Shown here: in pieces, positions 16,271-25,227 of the stretch
Numbering within the stretch: the first letter of the stretch is position 1
Layout of the letters: each line of letters starts with the position of its first letter
NCBI RefSeq assembly: GCF_030684215.1
Contig: NZ_JAUXOV010000038.1
Span: 186,001-250,000 of the forward strand
Origin: Pseudotabrizicola sp.
GTDB lineage: Bacteria; Pseudomonadota; Alphaproteobacteria; Rhodobacterales; Rhodobacteraceae
Direction of reading: 5' to 3'
DNA length: 64,000 bases
Made by a program: the position numbers and the translations under genes
The notes under the pieces: model-generated
Seen by the model: only the letters and a program-made list of their open reading frames with translations
Database searches by the model: none
What the model was told of the DNA's origin: nothing

Positions 16271-16984
16271 CTACCCCTGACGAAACCGGTCCAGAAGCTT
16301 TTGCATCGGGCTACGACTGTCCACGTCTTGCACCACAGGCGCGGGCTTTGCCTCTGGCGCTGACTTCGCCTGAGGCGCGGCAGAGACCGCAGATTTGGCC
16401 CTGTCCGAAGACCGGGGCGGCGCCACACGCAGGGCGACCGCGTTCATGAACTTCTGCCCGTCCCCGGCCGCCAGATGGGGCGCACCGTCTGAGATGCCGC
16501 GCAATAGATCATCCAGCCAATCCTGATCGGCTTTGGCAAAGTCGTGCAGCACATAGGCCGCCACCGCATCCTTGTGGCCCGGATGCCCGATGCCCAGCCG
16601 CACGCGGCCATAGCCCTCGCCCACCGTTGCGCTGATAGAGCGCAAACCATTGTGCCCGGCATGGCCGCCGCCCTGCTTGATCCGGCATTTTCCGGGGGCA
16701 AGGTCCAGTTCGTCATGCAGCACTGTGATATCGTCCAGCCCCAGCTTGTAAAACGCCATCGCCCCCTGCACCGACTGACCCGACAGGTTCATGAAGGTGC
16801 CGGGTTTCAGCAGCAGCACCTTTTCCGTGCCCAGCCGCCCCTCGGCGGCCTCACCCTTGAACACAGACTTCCATGGACCAAACCCATGGTCCGCAGCGAT
16901 GCGTTCCACGGCCATGAAGCCGATGTTGTGCCGGTTGCCTGCGTATTTCGCACCCGGATTGCCAAGCCCGACGATCAGTTTCAT
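16271..16984 (-). CDS. pth: Peptidyl-tRNA hydrolase
   Basis: A 237-residue enzyme that releases peptides from stalled peptidyl-tRNA. The signatures LIVGLGNPGAKYAGNRHNIG (catalytic His19), KPGTFMNLSG and HDELDLAPGKCRIK are intact, as is GGGHAGHNGLRSI. The core ends near residue 185 and is followed by about 50 residues rich in Ala, Pro, Ser and Lys, ending in a helix (MQKLLDRFRQG). Such tails occur in alphaproteobacterial homologues and are probably disordered. Confidence 0.96.
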   Translation of the reverse strand: MKLIVGLGNPGAKYAGNRHNIGFMAVERIAADHGFGPWKSVFKGEAAEGRLGTEKVLLLKPGTFMNLSGQSVQGAMAFYKLGLDDITVLHDELDLAPGKCRIKQGGGHAGHNGLRSISATVGEGYGRVRLGIGHPGHKDAVAAYVLHDFAKADQDWLDDLLRGISDGAPHLAAGDGQKFMNAVALRVAPPRSSDRAKSAVSAAPQAKSAPEAKPAPVVQDVDSRSPMQKLLDRFRQG

Positions 16985-17059
16985 TGCGCACTCCTGTTGC
17001 CCCTTCCTTGACGAAGCGGGCCACAGCCGTCAAGCATCGGGCGGGAAAAGGAAGCCACC

Positions 17060-18046
17060 ATGCGCTTTACAGTCGTTTCTTCTGTCCGCAACGAAGGGCC
17101 TTTTCTGGTCGAATGGGTGGCGTGGTACCGGCGTCTGGGCTTTACCGATATTGTTGTGGTCACCAATGATTGCACCGATCACTCTCCCGCATTGTTGGAT
17201 GCGCTGGCACCTATGGGCGTCACGCATCTGCGCCACGATGTTCCCGACCGCACCAATATCTGCGCCCGCAAGCTCGAGGCGGCAAAGGCACTGCCGCAGG
17301 TCAGCGAGGCCGATTGGGTGCTGGTCTGCGACGTGGATGAGTTTCTGGTCATTCACCGGGGCACCGGGCGGATAGATGACCTGATCCCGCCGAACGCCGA
17401 TTTTCTGGGCATGGCGATCAACTGGCGGGTATTCGGAACCTCGGGGCGGGTCGCGTGGCAAGATGGACTGACGCATCGCCAGTTCCTTTCCACCAGTGAA
17501 AGCCAGGACTTCCCGTCAACATGGGTCAAGACCATCCATGCGCATCCGGGCTGGTTCCGGCGGCTGGCCGAACATGGACCAAAACGGTTGCTGCCGCGCC
17601 GGGCGTCCCGCTGGGGGCAACCGGGGATGCGCTGGGTCAATGCCGATGGCGAGGATCTGCCCGAATGGCAGCCGGGTGGCGACTACCTGCGCCGCGTTCC
17701 GATGAACCGGGTCAGCCATGCGACGGCGCAGATGAACCATTACATGATCCGGTCCGAAGAAAGCTTCCGTCTGAAAAAGGGGACGCTGTCTTCGGTTGCG
17801 GGCAAAGATCGCTATACCGACGGCTTTTTTGACCGCTACAACAGGAATGAAGTGCCAGATGACAGCGCCTTGCTGCATGCCCGCGCGTTTGATGACGCTC
17901 ATGCCGCGATGATGGCCCTGCCCGGCGTTACCCGCCTGCACCACCTGTGCTGCGCCGATTACGTTGCGCAACTGGCCGCCAAAGCCGGCCTAAGGGCCGA
18001 GGATGACCCGCGCCACGCACATCATCTGGCTTTGGCCAACGCCTGA
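17060..18046 (+). CDS. Glycosyltransferase family 2-like protein
   Basis: A 328-residue protein with the start of a GT-A fold (VVSSVRNEGPFLVEWVAWYR, then VVTNDCTDHSP) and a DVDEF motif near residue 95 that would bind the metal-nucleotide sugar. No membrane segment is visible. It belongs to the group often named glycosyltransferase family 2 / Glyco_tranf_2_4 in Rhodobacterales. No polysaccharide cluster surrounds it, so the acceptor is unknown. AAAAGG precedes the ATG at 17060. Confidence 0.82.
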   Translation: MRFTVVSSVRNEGPFLVEWVAWYRRLGFTDIVVVTNDCTDHSPALLDALAPMGVTHLRHDVPDRTNICARKLEAAKALPQVSEADWVLVCDVDEFLVIHRGTGRIDDLIPPNADFLGMAINWRVFGTSGRVAWQDGLTHRQFLSTSESQDFPSTWVKTIHAHPGWFRRLAEHGPKRLLPRRASRWGQPGMRWVNADGEDLPEWQPGGDYLRRVPMNRVSHATAQMNHYMIRSEESFRLKKGTLSSVAGKDRYTDGFFDRYNRNEVPDDSALLHARAFDDAHAAMMALPGVTRLHHLCCADYVAQLAAKAGLRAEDDPRHAHHLALANA

Positions 18047-18111
18047 AAAGGGTGCAGTGCACAAAGGCTCGGGCCACTGCGGCGTGGTCAGCTTTGCCAT
18101 CGCGGGCGGGC

Positions 18112-18987
18112 TTACCCTGCCGCGCGTCCCACGCCTCGCGACAGATAGGCCCGCTGGATCATCGCTGCCATTTCCAGCACCACAGGGCTGTGCACCGGGT
18201 CTGCAACATACATGTTCACCTTCATCCGTTTCAGGTCCGGCAAGGTACCACCATGACTGATCCGCTCCACATAGGGCGGCTCTGATCCGGCCAGCACGGT
18301 ATGCACGGCAAGGTCTGCGCTGACGCTGGCCTCAATCGTGCGGGTGCTGTCGCTTTCGACCGCCATCTGCCAGGCGATGCCCGCATCATCCAGCGCCGCC
18401 TGCACGCCCTGGCGGAAAATGCAGTTATGCTCATAGGCCAGCTTCAACGGTCGCCCCTTCCACGCAATACCCCCCGGCGCGCCAACCCAGACCAAGGGTA
18501 ATTCGGCCAGCGTCACGCCGCCCGGTTCCATCGTGTCCTCTGTCGTCAGGATAATGTCGCACTCGCCGCGCCCGAACTGCGCCTTCAGCACGCGTGTAAA
18601 GGACGAAATCAACGACACTTTCATCCGCGGGAAAGTACGCGCGAAATGCTGCAACACCTGCGGGATCACCGGGTAGACGATATCATGCGGCACGCCGAGA
18701 ACCACCTCACCCTCATGTGGATCACGGGTCAGGCGGCCCATCACTTCGTCATTCATCGCCAGCATCCGCCGCGCATAGCCCAACAACTGCTCCCCCGCCG
18801 CCGTCAGGGCCACCTGCCGGCCCGAGCGGTCCAGCACATCCACGCCCAGCATCTCCTCCAGCCGCTTGATCTGCATCGACACCGCCGATTGCGTCAGGTT
18901 CAAAAAGCCCGAGGCCCGCGTGACCCCACCGGCATCAGCCACCGCCACAAAAGACCGCAGCGCGGTCAGGTCCAGATTACGCGCCAT
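18112..18987 (-). CDS. LysR-family transcriptional regulator
   Basis: A 291-residue LysR protein: N-terminal winged helix-turn-helix (LDLTALRSFVAVADAGGVTR, then NLTQSAVSMQIKRLEEML) and a C-terminal periplasmic-binding-like effector domain. The start at 18987 (MARNLDL) is preferred over an upstream in-frame ATG at 19020 because it matches the family N-terminus and has AGGA upstream. An ATATCA-N7-TGATAT box covers the start codon and faces the divergent DUF1127 gene; LysR regulators commonly control their divergent neighbour and themselves. Confidence 0.9.
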   Translation of the reverse strand: MARNLDLTALRSFVAVADAGGVTRASGFLNLTQSAVSMQIKRLEEMLGVDVLDRSGRQVALTAAGEQLLGYARRMLAMNDEVMGRLTRDPHEGEVVLGVPHDIVYPVIPQVLQHFARTFPRMKVSLISSFTRVLKAQFGRGECDIILTTEDTMEPGGVTLAELPLVWVGAPGGIAWKGRPLKLAYEHNCIFRQGVQAALDDAGIAWQMAVESDSTRTIEASVSADLAVHTVLAGSEPPYVERISHGGTLPDLKRMKVNMYVADPVHSPVVLEMAAMIQRAYLSRGVGRAAG

Positions 18988-19004
18988 ATCACAAATCCTG
19001 ATAT
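18986..19004. promoter_or_regulatory. LysR-type box ATATCA-N7-TGATAT
   Basis: A perfect 6-bp inverted repeat separated by seven bases (ATATCA at 18986-18991, TGATAT at 18999-19004). It contains the T-N11-A arrangement of LysR sites and overlaps the LysR start codon. It probably mediates autorepression and control of the divergent DUF1127 gene. Confidence 0.6.
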
Positions 19005-19118
19005 GAGAGTTCAAAAGCATTCACTTTCCTAATGTCATTGATTCGGCTATCTGAGGCAAGTGATTTGAGACCACAGCGCGTCTCATCACGCCTGATGATG
19101 ATCCTGAAAGGAAAGACT

Positions 19119-19361
19119 ATGTTTGCCTCGCTCCACACCGCCACACTTGCCACCCGGCGCGTGCAGTCGGCTGGTAGCGCCCCGCGCCTTTGGACGCTCG
19201 TGCGCTCGGCCCTTGCCGCGCACCGCCAGCGCCAATTTCTCGCCCGGCTTGATGACCGCACCTTGGCTGATATCGGCCTCACCCGCGACCAGGCGGTAAG
19301 CGAAGCCGAACGCCCGATGTGGGACATTCCGGCCAACTGGAACAACCGTATTCTGGCCTAA
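19119..19361 (+). CDS. DUF1127 small basic protein
   Basis: An 80-residue protein whose C-terminal half is the DUF1127 motif (RQRQFLARLDDRTLADIGLTRDQA). DUF1127 proteins in Alphaproteobacteria are small arginine-rich regulators linked to RNA turnover and to carbon or phosphate metabolism. GAAAGGAAAG before the ATG at 19119 is a strong ribosome-binding site and favours it over the longer open frame from 19032. It is divergent from the LysR gene across an ATATCA-N7-TGATAT box. Confidence 0.85.
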   Translation: MFASLHTATLATRRVQSAGSAPRLWTLVRSALAAHRQRQFLARLDDRTLADIGLTRDQAVSEAERPMWDIPANWNNRILA

Positions 19362-19509
19362 GCCAACGATCGCGACCGAATTGGGGCTTTTCCACTTATG
19401 TTTCGGTCGGAAATCCTTGAAATTGGCGGCATCCTTCCCGATATTAACACCATAAAATCCCGTGCGGACAAACCGCGCGGGGCACGGGGTCAATTTCGGA
19501 GGCATTTAC

Positions 19510-20232
19510 ATGGCTGACTATACAACGATCCGTACGGCCGGCGCAGGTGCCCGCGCCGCTCAGATCGACGAGGGCCTGCGCGCCCATATGAACAAAGTTT
19601 ACGGGCTGATGTCCGTCGGCATGGTGCTGACGGGTGGTGTCGCTTGGGCTGTTGGCACCAACGATGCGATGATCAGCGCCATCTTCGGCACGCCCCTGAA
19701 ATGGGTGGTGATGTTTGCGCCGCTGATCATGGTCTTTGCCTTCAGCGCGATGATCAACCGTCTGTCGGCAGCCGCAGCACAGTTGTTCTTCTACACTTTC
19801 GCAGCCCTGATGGGCCTGTCGATCAGCTTCATCTTCGCCGTCTACACCGGTGTGTCGATTGCGCAGACCTTCTTTGCCACCGCCGTCGCCTTCGCCGGCC
19901 TGTCGCTTTACGGCTACACGACCAAAAAAGACCTCTCCGGCATGGGCACGTTCCTGCTGATGGGTCTGATCGGCCTGATCGTGGCGTCGATCGTGAACAT
20001 CTTCCTCGGCTCCTCGGCGCTGCAATTCGCGATCTCGGTCATCGGCATCCTGATCTTTGCGGGCCTCACCGCCTATGACACGCAAAGCATCAAGAACGAG
20101 TATGTGCAGCATGCGGCATCGATGGATGATGAGTGGCTTGGCAAAGCCGCGATCATGGGTGCGCTGCGGCTCTACCTCGACTTCATCAACATGTTCATGT
20201 TCCTGCTGTCCTTCATGGGCAACCGCGAATAA
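19510..20232 (+). CDS. Bax inhibitor-1/YccA family membrane protein
   Basis: A 240-residue integral membrane protein with seven hydrophobic segments and the BI-1 C-terminal motif (TAYDTQSIKNEY, then GALRLYLDFINMFMFLL). Family members are proton- or calcium-leak proteins or modulators of membrane proteases such as FtsH. CGGAGG seven bases before the ATG at 19510 sets the start. Monocistronic by its strong terminator. Confidence 0.93.
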   Translation: MADYTTIRTAGAGARAAQIDEGLRAHMNKVYGLMSVGMVLTGGVAWAVGTNDAMISAIFGTPLKWVVMFAPLIMVFAFSAMINRLSAAAAQLFFYTFAALMGLSISFIFAVYTGVSIAQTFFATAVAFAGLSLYGYTTKKDLSGMGTFLLMGLIGLIVASIVNIFLGSSALQFAISVIGILIFAGLTAYDTQSIKNEYVQHAASMDDEWLGKAAIMGALRLYLDFINMFMFLLSFMGNRE

Positions 20233-20268
20233 CACCCCGGATACCCCGGAACAAAAAGCAACCAGATC

Positions 20269-20297
20269 GGGCCGCCTTCGGGTGGCCCTTTTCTTTT
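20269..20297 (+). terminator. Terminator after the Bax inhibitor-1 gene
   Basis: GGGCCGCC-TTCG-GGTGGCCC (8-bp stem with a stable UUCG loop) is followed by TTTTCTTTT. Confidence 0.9.
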
Positions 20298-20336
20298 GCG
20301 AGCCCTCCCGCCACTCTGGGCGCAAAGGAGGCCCGC

Positions 20337-20813
20337 ATGCCGCATTTCCCCCTCGACCAGACGCTCACCGACCAGTCCAACGGCAAGGGCAGCCCCTGCG
20401 GCCCCTACCGCGCGCATCTGCTTTCCGACACCGGTGGGCTGACCCAGTTCGGTGCCTTCATCGAGATCCTGCCGCCCGGCTCTGCGTCCTCGATCAAACA
20501 CTGGCACGCACATGAGGATGAGATGATCCACATGCTGGCGGGAGAGGCCACGCTGTATGAGGGCGACACAACCATCCTGATGCGCCCCGGCGACACCGCA
20601 ACCTTCAAGGCAGGCAGCCCGCAAGGCCACTGTCTGCAAAACCACAGCGCAGCCGAGGCCCGCTATCTGGTGATCGGCACCCGTGGCCCATCCGACGTGA
20701 TCACCTACCCCGATCAGGACCGGGTACAACACTTCATCCGCAGCCCCGAAACCCGGCGCTGGACAGATGCCAACGGGCGACCCGCAGACTCGCCCTACAA
20801 GACCCCGCACTGA
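20337..20813 (+). CDS. Cupin-domain protein
   Basis: A 158-residue single cupin. Motif 1 is HWHAHEDEMIHMLAGE (metal-ligand histidines and Glu) and motif 2 is GDTATFKAGSPQGHCLQNHS. Similar small cupins act as isomerases, dioxygenases or binding proteins; nothing here fixes the substrate. AAAGGAGG precedes the ATG at 20337. Confidence 0.85.
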   Translation: MPHFPLDQTLTDQSNGKGSPCGPYRAHLLSDTGGLTQFGAFIEILPPGSASSIKHWHAHEDEMIHMLAGEATLYEGDTTILMRPGDTATFKAGSPQGHCLQNHSAAEARYLVIGTRGPSDVITYPDQDRVQHFIRSPETRRWTDANGRPADSPYKTPH

Positions 20814-20866
20814 CCGGAAAAGCGCCGCAACATCCGCGATCAACGGAGAAAACCTCCCCCACGACC

Positions 20867-20897
20867 TCAAAATGCAAAAGGCCGCCCAAAGGCGGCC
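20867..20897 (-). terminator. rpmG terminator
   Basis: Read leftward, GGCCGCC-TTTG-GGCGGCC (20897-20880) is followed by TTTTGCATTTTG. It may also stop rightward transcription from the cupin gene. Confidence 0.8.
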
Positions 20898-20920
20898 CTC
20901 AGTCAAAAAATAGCGCGATC

Positions 20921-21088
20921 TTACTTGATCTTGCCTTCCTTGTATTCGACATGCTCCCGCTTGACGGGGTCATATTTGCGGACCGTCATCTTTTCGGTCA
21001 TGGTCCGGGCATTCTTTTTGGTGACATAGAAATGCCCGGTGCCAGCCGTCGAGTTCAGACGGATCTTGATCGTCGCCGGTTTGGCCAT
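20921..21088 (-). CDS. rpmG: Large ribosomal subunit protein bL33
   Basis: A 55-residue ribosomal protein: [20 protein letters not shown] at the start, then [10 protein letters not shown] and a lysine-rich end (YKEGKIK). It has no cysteines, so it is the zinc-independent form of L33. AGGAGAG seven bases before the ATG. Its own terminator follows, so it is a single-gene unit. Confidence 0.97.
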   Translation of the reverse strand: MAKPATIKIRLNSTAGTGHFYVTKKNARTMTEKMTVRKYDPVKREHVEYKEGKIK

Positions 21089-21198
21089 AGTCGTCTCTCC
21101 TGCATCGGGGAAACACCGTTGCCCCGCGAAATCCTTGAAGCCCGCCTTTTACCCGTGCCCCCGTCAGAGTCAACAGCCAAACGTCGCCCCCTGTGATC

Positions 21199-21375
21199 TT
21201 ATTGAGCGCGCTGTGCGCGCAAGCTTTTTATCTCGCCTCTGCGGCGGTGCCGCAACCGGCTCGGGCAGTGCGCGCCGCGCGGGGATATTTAAGAACAGGT
21301 AAGGGTCATTTTCTGTTTTCAAATATCCTGGGGGTGAGGCGAAGCCGAGGGGGCAACGCCCCCTTGCAAGGGTAG
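21199..21375. repeat. Two facing GC-hairpin/GATATTT intergenic elements beside rnpB
   Basis: A rightward copy has hairpin GCGCGCTGTGCGCGC then AAGCTTTTTATCTCG, ending in GGGGATATTTAAGAACAGG near 21300. A leftward copy reads from the rnpB 3' end through GGGGGCGTTGCCCCC to GGATATTTGAAAACAG near 21310. The two GATATTT ends face each other about 25 bases apart. The first hairpin with its T run looks like a real terminator, yet no supported rightward gene precedes it. Confidence 0.6.
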
Positions 21376-21382
21376 GACAAAT

Positions 21383-21824
21383 GCGCGGATGGCCTGTAAG
21401 CCGGATTCTGTCCAAGGCTTTCGCCTCTGGATGACCATTCCTCTGCCACATCTGTTGCCAGATGCAGTCAAGCTGCCAACCCGGGCCTCTGGGCTGAAGC
21501 GTCCCTGTGGAGGTCTCTGCTGTCGTCGCCGGCTTGCGCCTTTGACCGTCGCAGACCTTTCCACACAAGGCCCCTATTTGGCGTTGCTCCGGGTGGGGCT
21601 TGCCGTGCCGGTTCTGTTGCCAGTCCCGCGGTGGGCTTTTACCCCACCGTTTCACCTGTTCCCTGCCAAGCCGAAGGCGAACCTTCTCAAACAACAGGGA
21701 AGTCTGTTCTCTGTGGCGCTTTCCCTGGGGTTGCCCCCGCCGGGGGTTACCCGGCACCCTTGCTTCATGGAGTCCGGACTTTCCTCGAAGGTTTGCACCC
21801 CCGCGGTCATCCAGCCATCCGCGC
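21383..21824 (-). ncRNA. rnpB: RNase P RNA
   Basis: The catalytic RNA of RNase P, which matures tRNA 5' ends. The universal 5' block GAGGAAAGTCCGGAC lies at 21786-21772 and the 3' block AGAATCCGGCTTACAGGCC is present near 21405-21390. The ends pair perfectly as helix P1: GCGCGGATGG (21824-21815) with CCATCCGCGC (21392-21383), which fixes both boundaries at about 442 nt. It starts only 10 bases after the amidase stop codon, so its promoter lies inside that gene. Confidence 0.96.
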
Positions 21825-21830
21825 GAGGAC

Positions 21831-21859
21831 CGCTTACGCCTGTGCGTCTGCCTCGTCAA
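21831..21859 (-). promoter_or_regulatory. Probable rnpB promoter inside the amidase gene
   Basis: TTGACG (21859-21854), a 17-base spacer and TAAGCG (21836-21831) stand about six bases before the 5' end of rnpB. The -10-like hexamer includes the amidase stop codon TAA. The -35 is strong and the -10 weak, as is common in Alphaproteobacteria. Confidence 0.55.
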
Positions 21860-22562
21860 CGCCAAAGCGCAGTGCAAGGTTGTTGGCCATGGCTGTATCC
21901 GCCAGACAAACTGGCCCGGTTGCGCCGGGCCGAAAGCGCAACCGAAAGGCCCGAAGCACCACGTCTTCTCCCAATGCTGGGTAGCCAAAGCGGCAGGCTT
22001 GCGAGACGAAGTCGCGCGCCGGAGCGCCCGGCGTGGCGAGATCAGGCCAGACCGACAGGCCCTGTCGTGCCAGCCGTTGCCAGTCAAAGCGCGTGCCGGG
22101 ATCAGATTTACGGTCGGGCGCCATGTCGGAATGACCGATCACCCGGTGTGGCGGGATAGACCAGCGGGTCATGATGCCCTGCAACACGTGCTCCAACGCC
22201 GCCATCTGCGGTTCGGGGAAGGGCTCATTGCCACGGTTGTCCAGCTCGACCCCGATTGAATGCGAGTTTACATCCGCAACCCCGCCCCATTCCCCCGCAC
22301 CGGCATGCCACGCGCGATGGGCTTCATCGACCAAGGCGTCAATCGTGCCATGGCGCGAGATCAGCCAATGCGCAGACACCTCGGCCAAGGGGTCACACAG
22401 TCGGTCGCGGGCAGCGGCGCAGCTTTCCATCGCGGTGTAGTGGATCACGATCAGGGATGGCACTGCCCCCCCGCGCCGCTCGCCAAAGTTTGGCGATAGC
22501 CGCCGGTCGTCCATCATGGACGACGGCTGCCGCTCGTCCTGATCGGACGAAGGCTTACTCAC
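21834..22562 (-). CDS. N-acetylmuramoyl-L-alanine amidase (AmiD / Amidase_2 type)
   Basis: A 242-residue zinc amidase of the N-acetylmuramoyl-L-alanine amidase family 2. LIVIHYTAMES carries the first zinc His, SAHWLISRHGTIDALVDE follows, and VIGHSDMAPDRKSDPGTRFDW has the last His and the conserved Asp. It cleaves the bond between muramic acid and the stem peptide, in peptidoglycan turnover. No signal peptide is visible, so it may recycle muropeptides in the cytoplasm. It overlaps the upstream lipoprotein gene by four bases, and its 3' end holds the rnpB promoter. Confidence 0.9.
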   Translation of the reverse strand: MSKPSSDQDERQPSSMMDDRRLSPNFGERRGGAVPSLIVIHYTAMESCAAARDRLCDPLAEVSAHWLISRHGTIDALVDEAHRAWHAGAGEWGGVADVNSHSIGVELDNRGNEPFPEPQMAALEHVLQGIMTRWSIPPHRVIGHSDMAPDRKSDPGTRFDWQRLARQGLSVWPDLATPGAPARDFVSQACRFGYPALGEDVVLRAFRLRFRPGATGPVCLADTAMANNLALRFGVDEADAQA

Positions 22563-23287
22563 CGCAGGCGGTAGGGGCTCGGGTCCCAGGCGCAGGCGTA
22601 GCCGTCGCCATCGGGGTCAAGGCCCAGCCGGTCACGCTCTGGCCCGCCACGTTCCAAAAACGCCTGTTGCGCCAGATCCGGCGAAGCATAGCCTGCGCAT
22701 TTCGCCGCCGTATTACCCCCGCCAAAGCCAGAGCGCCGGTAGAGCTGCGTTCCGCGCGGGTGGCTGGTGGCCAGCGCATAATCAACAATATTCGGCCCTG
22801 CGGCCCCCGAGCGAACGGGCAAGGCCCCGGGCTGGATGACCTGATACTGCGCACGGTTGCGCTCTATCCTGGCCCTGTCGCTTTCGATGGTTTCCCGGCC
22901 TGCAACCGCGTCAAAATCGTTTTCGTCTGAAATGCGCGCGCCCCCGGCCCGCGCCATTTCTCCGGACTCCACCCGTATACCTGCAGGCGCATTGCCGCGG
23001 GGACGGTTTGCTGACGTGTCAACCGCCGTTGCACCAATCACGGCACCCGTCGTCGGGCCTGTCGAAGGGACAATACCGCCACGACCATCAGCCCGGTCAA
23101 TCGCCGCGCCGATCTGGTCAGCGGAAAAGCCGGGCGTCACAATGGGTTGTGGGCGCGACGCCGAAGCATCACGTTCTCGCATGTAGGAGTTATAGTCTTG
23201 GAACCCAACCCCAGCCCCACTGTCCGGCACCGCTGGCGCACAGGCCGCGATGGTCAAAGGCAAAAGCAAAAACAGGGAAACGCGCAT
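22559..23287 (-). CDS. Putative lipoprotein with a C-terminal excalibur-like domain
   Basis: A 242-residue secreted protein. The N-terminus is a lipoprotein signal (LPLTIAACAP). The C-terminal 50 residues (KCAGYASPDLAQQAFLERGG, then GLDPDGDGYACAWDP) match the excalibur-type calcium-binding module with its DPDGDG loop and paired cysteines. The middle is low complexity. It is translationally coupled to the amidase, suggesting a cell-wall role. Confidence 0.75.
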   Translation of the reverse strand: MRVSLFLLLPLTIAACAPAVPDSGAGVGFQDYNSYMRERDASASRPQPIVTPGFSADQIGAAIDRADGRGGIVPSTGPTTGAVIGATAVDTSANRPRGNAPAGIRVESGEMARAGGARISDENDFDAVAGRETIESDRARIERNRAQYQVIQPGALPVRSGAAGPNIVDYALATSHPRGTQLYRRSGFGGGNTAAKCAGYASPDLAQQAFLERGGPERDRLGLDPDGDGYACAWDPSPYRLR

Positions 23288-23324
23288 GATCAGACAGACC
23301 CAAAGGTTAATTCAACGGCGGCAA

Positions 23325-24803
23325 TTACCACCATTTGGCAGGCTTGGCCACAAAACCCGCTGCTTGCTCCAGCACATAGGCGTGATTTAGCAACTCTGCC
23401 TCTTCCCAAGGCCGGCCGATCAGCTGCAATCCCAGCGGCAGGCCCTTGGCATCCAGCCCAACGGGCACCGCCACCCCTGGCAGACCGGCAAGGTTCAGCG
23501 TCACCGTGAACACGTCATTCAGATACATCTCGACCGGGTCCGCCCCGCCCTGCTCGCCCAGACCAAAGGCAGACGACGGCGTGGTGGGCGCAAGAATCGC
23601 GTCAATGCCCGCTGCGAACGCCTGCTCGAAATCGCGCTTTATCAGCGCCCTCACCTTGCGCGCCCGGTTGTAATAGGCGTCATAGAACCCTGCCGACAGC
23701 ACATAGGTGCCCGCCATGATGCGGCGCTGCACCTCGGGCCCGAACCCTTCGGCGCGGGTCTTTTCATACATCTCGGTGATTCCATCGCCCGCCGCAAGTT
23801 TCGCGCGGTGCCCATAGCGCACCCCGTCATAGCGGGCGAGGTTCGACGACGCCTCGGCGGGCGCAATCACATAATAGGTCGGCAGCGCATATTTCGTATG
23901 CGGCAGGCTTATATCCACGATCTCTGCTCCGGCCCCGCGCATCATATCCATGCCCCGGTCCCACAGCGCCGCAATCTCGGCCGGCATGCCGTCCAGCCGG
24001 TATTCGCGCGGAATACCGATCTTCTTTCCCCGAATATCCCCGGTCAACGCCGCCTCAAAATTCGGCACCGCCAGATCGGCAGATGTCGAATCCTTCGCGT
24101 CATGTCCGGCCATCGCGCCCAGCATGATCGCTGCATCGCGCACCGATTTGGTCATCGGCCCCGCCTGATCCAAACTCGACGCATAGGCCACCACGCCCCA
24201 ACGCGACACCCGGCCATAGGTCGGCTTGATCCCGGTAATCCCGCAGAACGCCGCTGGCTGGCGGATCGACCCGCCGGTGTCGGTGCCCGTCGCCGCCAGA
24301 CACAGATCTGCTGCCACCGCAGCGGCAGAACCGCCCGAAGAACCGCCGGGCGTCAAGCGCCGCTCATCGACCTTCCACGGGTTCACCGCAGGGCCATAGC
24401 AGGACGACTCGTTCGACGACCCCATCGCGAATTCGTCCATGTTCAGCTTGCCAAGGCAGACCGCCCCCGCCTCCCACAACTTGGTGGTCACCGTCGATTC
24501 ATACTCCGGCCGGAACCCGCGCAGAATGTTCGACCCGGCCTGCGTTGGCACACCCTTAACGGCGAACAGATCCTTTACCCCAACCGGAATCCCGCACATC
24601 GCAGGCGCATCACCCGCTGCCAGCCGCCTATCTGCCGCCCGCGCCTGCTCCAGCGCCATCTCGGGCGTCTTGTGGACAAAGGCGTTCAGCCCGTCGCCCG
24701 CATCCATCGCGGTCAGGCAAGCCATCGTCAGATCAACCGCCGTCACCTCACCCGCGCGCAACGCATCGCGCGCCGCCGCAATCGTCCAGCTATTCGCGCT
24801 CAT
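23325..24803 (-). CDS. gatA: Glutamyl-tRNA(Gln)/aspartyl-tRNA(Asn) amidotransferase subunit A
   Basis: A 492-residue amidase-signature enzyme. The Ser-cisSer-Lys triad is visible: Lys77 (GVKDLF), Ser155 (GGSSGGS) and Ser179 ([11 protein letters not shown]). It releases ammonia from glutamine for the transamidation of Glu-tRNA(Gln) and Asp-tRNA(Asn) with GatB and GatC. gatC lies directly upstream with a four-base overlap; gatB is not in this window. The final residues VAKPAKWW are typical of alphaproteobacterial GatA. Confidence 0.97.
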   Translation of the reverse strand: MSANSWTIAAARDALRAGEVTAVDLTMACLTAMDAGDGLNAFVHKTPEMALEQARAADRRLAAGDAPAMCGIPVGVKDLFAVKGVPTQAGSNILRGFRPEYESTVTTKLWEAGAVCLGKLNMDEFAMGSSNESSCYGPAVNPWKVDERRLTPGGSSGGSAAAVAADLCLAATGTDTGGSIRQPAAFCGITGIKPTYGRVSRWGVVAYASSLDQAGPMTKSVRDAAIMLGAMAGHDAKDSTSADLAVPNFEAALTGDIRGKKIGIPREYRLDGMPAEIAALWDRGMDMMRGAGAEIVDISLPHTKYALPTYYVIAPAEASSNLARYDGVRYGHRAKLAAGDGITEMYEKTRAEGFGPEVQRRIMAGTYVLSAGFYDAYYNRARKVRALIKRDFEQAFAAGIDAILAPTTPSSAFGLGEQGGADPVEMYLNDVFTVTLNLAGLPGVAVPVGLDAKGLPLGLQLIGRPWEEAELLNHAYVLEQAAGFVAKPAKWW

Positions 24804-25087
24804 TCCACCACCTTCGGCACCGCAAAAAACCCCTCACGCGCATCAGGCGCGTTTTTCAGCACCGCCGCCTGCTGATTGCCATCGGTCACCACATCCACCC
24901 GCCGCTTCAGCCGCATCGGCGTGACAGAGGTCATCGGCTCGACACCCTCTACATCGACTTCCTTCAACTGCTCCATGAAGCCAAGGATCGACGACAGCTT
25001 GTCGGCCAAAGCGGGCAGATCGCCCTCCTCAACCCGGATGCGGGACAGTTTCGCCACCTTGCGGGCGGTGTCGATGTCGATGGACAT
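24800..25087 (-). CDS. gatC: Glutamyl-tRNA(Gln)/aspartyl-tRNA(Asn) amidotransferase subunit C
   Basis: A 95-residue GatC, the small belt subunit that stabilises GatA on GatB. It has the usual start ([19 protein letters not shown]) and the conserved [12 protein letters not shown] turn, then a [10 protein letters not shown] end. The start at 25087 gives the normal length; upstream open frame is non-coding. Four-base ATGA overlap with gatA. Confidence 0.96.
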   Translation of the reverse strand: MSIDIDTARKVAKLSRIRVEEGDLPALADKLSSILGFMEQLKEVDVEGVEPMTSVTPMRLKRRVDVVTDGNQQAAVLKNAPDAREGFFAVPKVVE

Positions 25088-25227
25088 GGGAGGCCCCTTT
25101 TCGTGCAATATCCCGCATCGTTTAGCCCCACGCCCCACAGGCTGCAAGCCCGGCAAACCATCACTGGCCTTGTCAAAGTGCCCCCGCGCCCTCAATTTCA
25201 CCTTCAACCCCATGAAGGATCCCCCCC

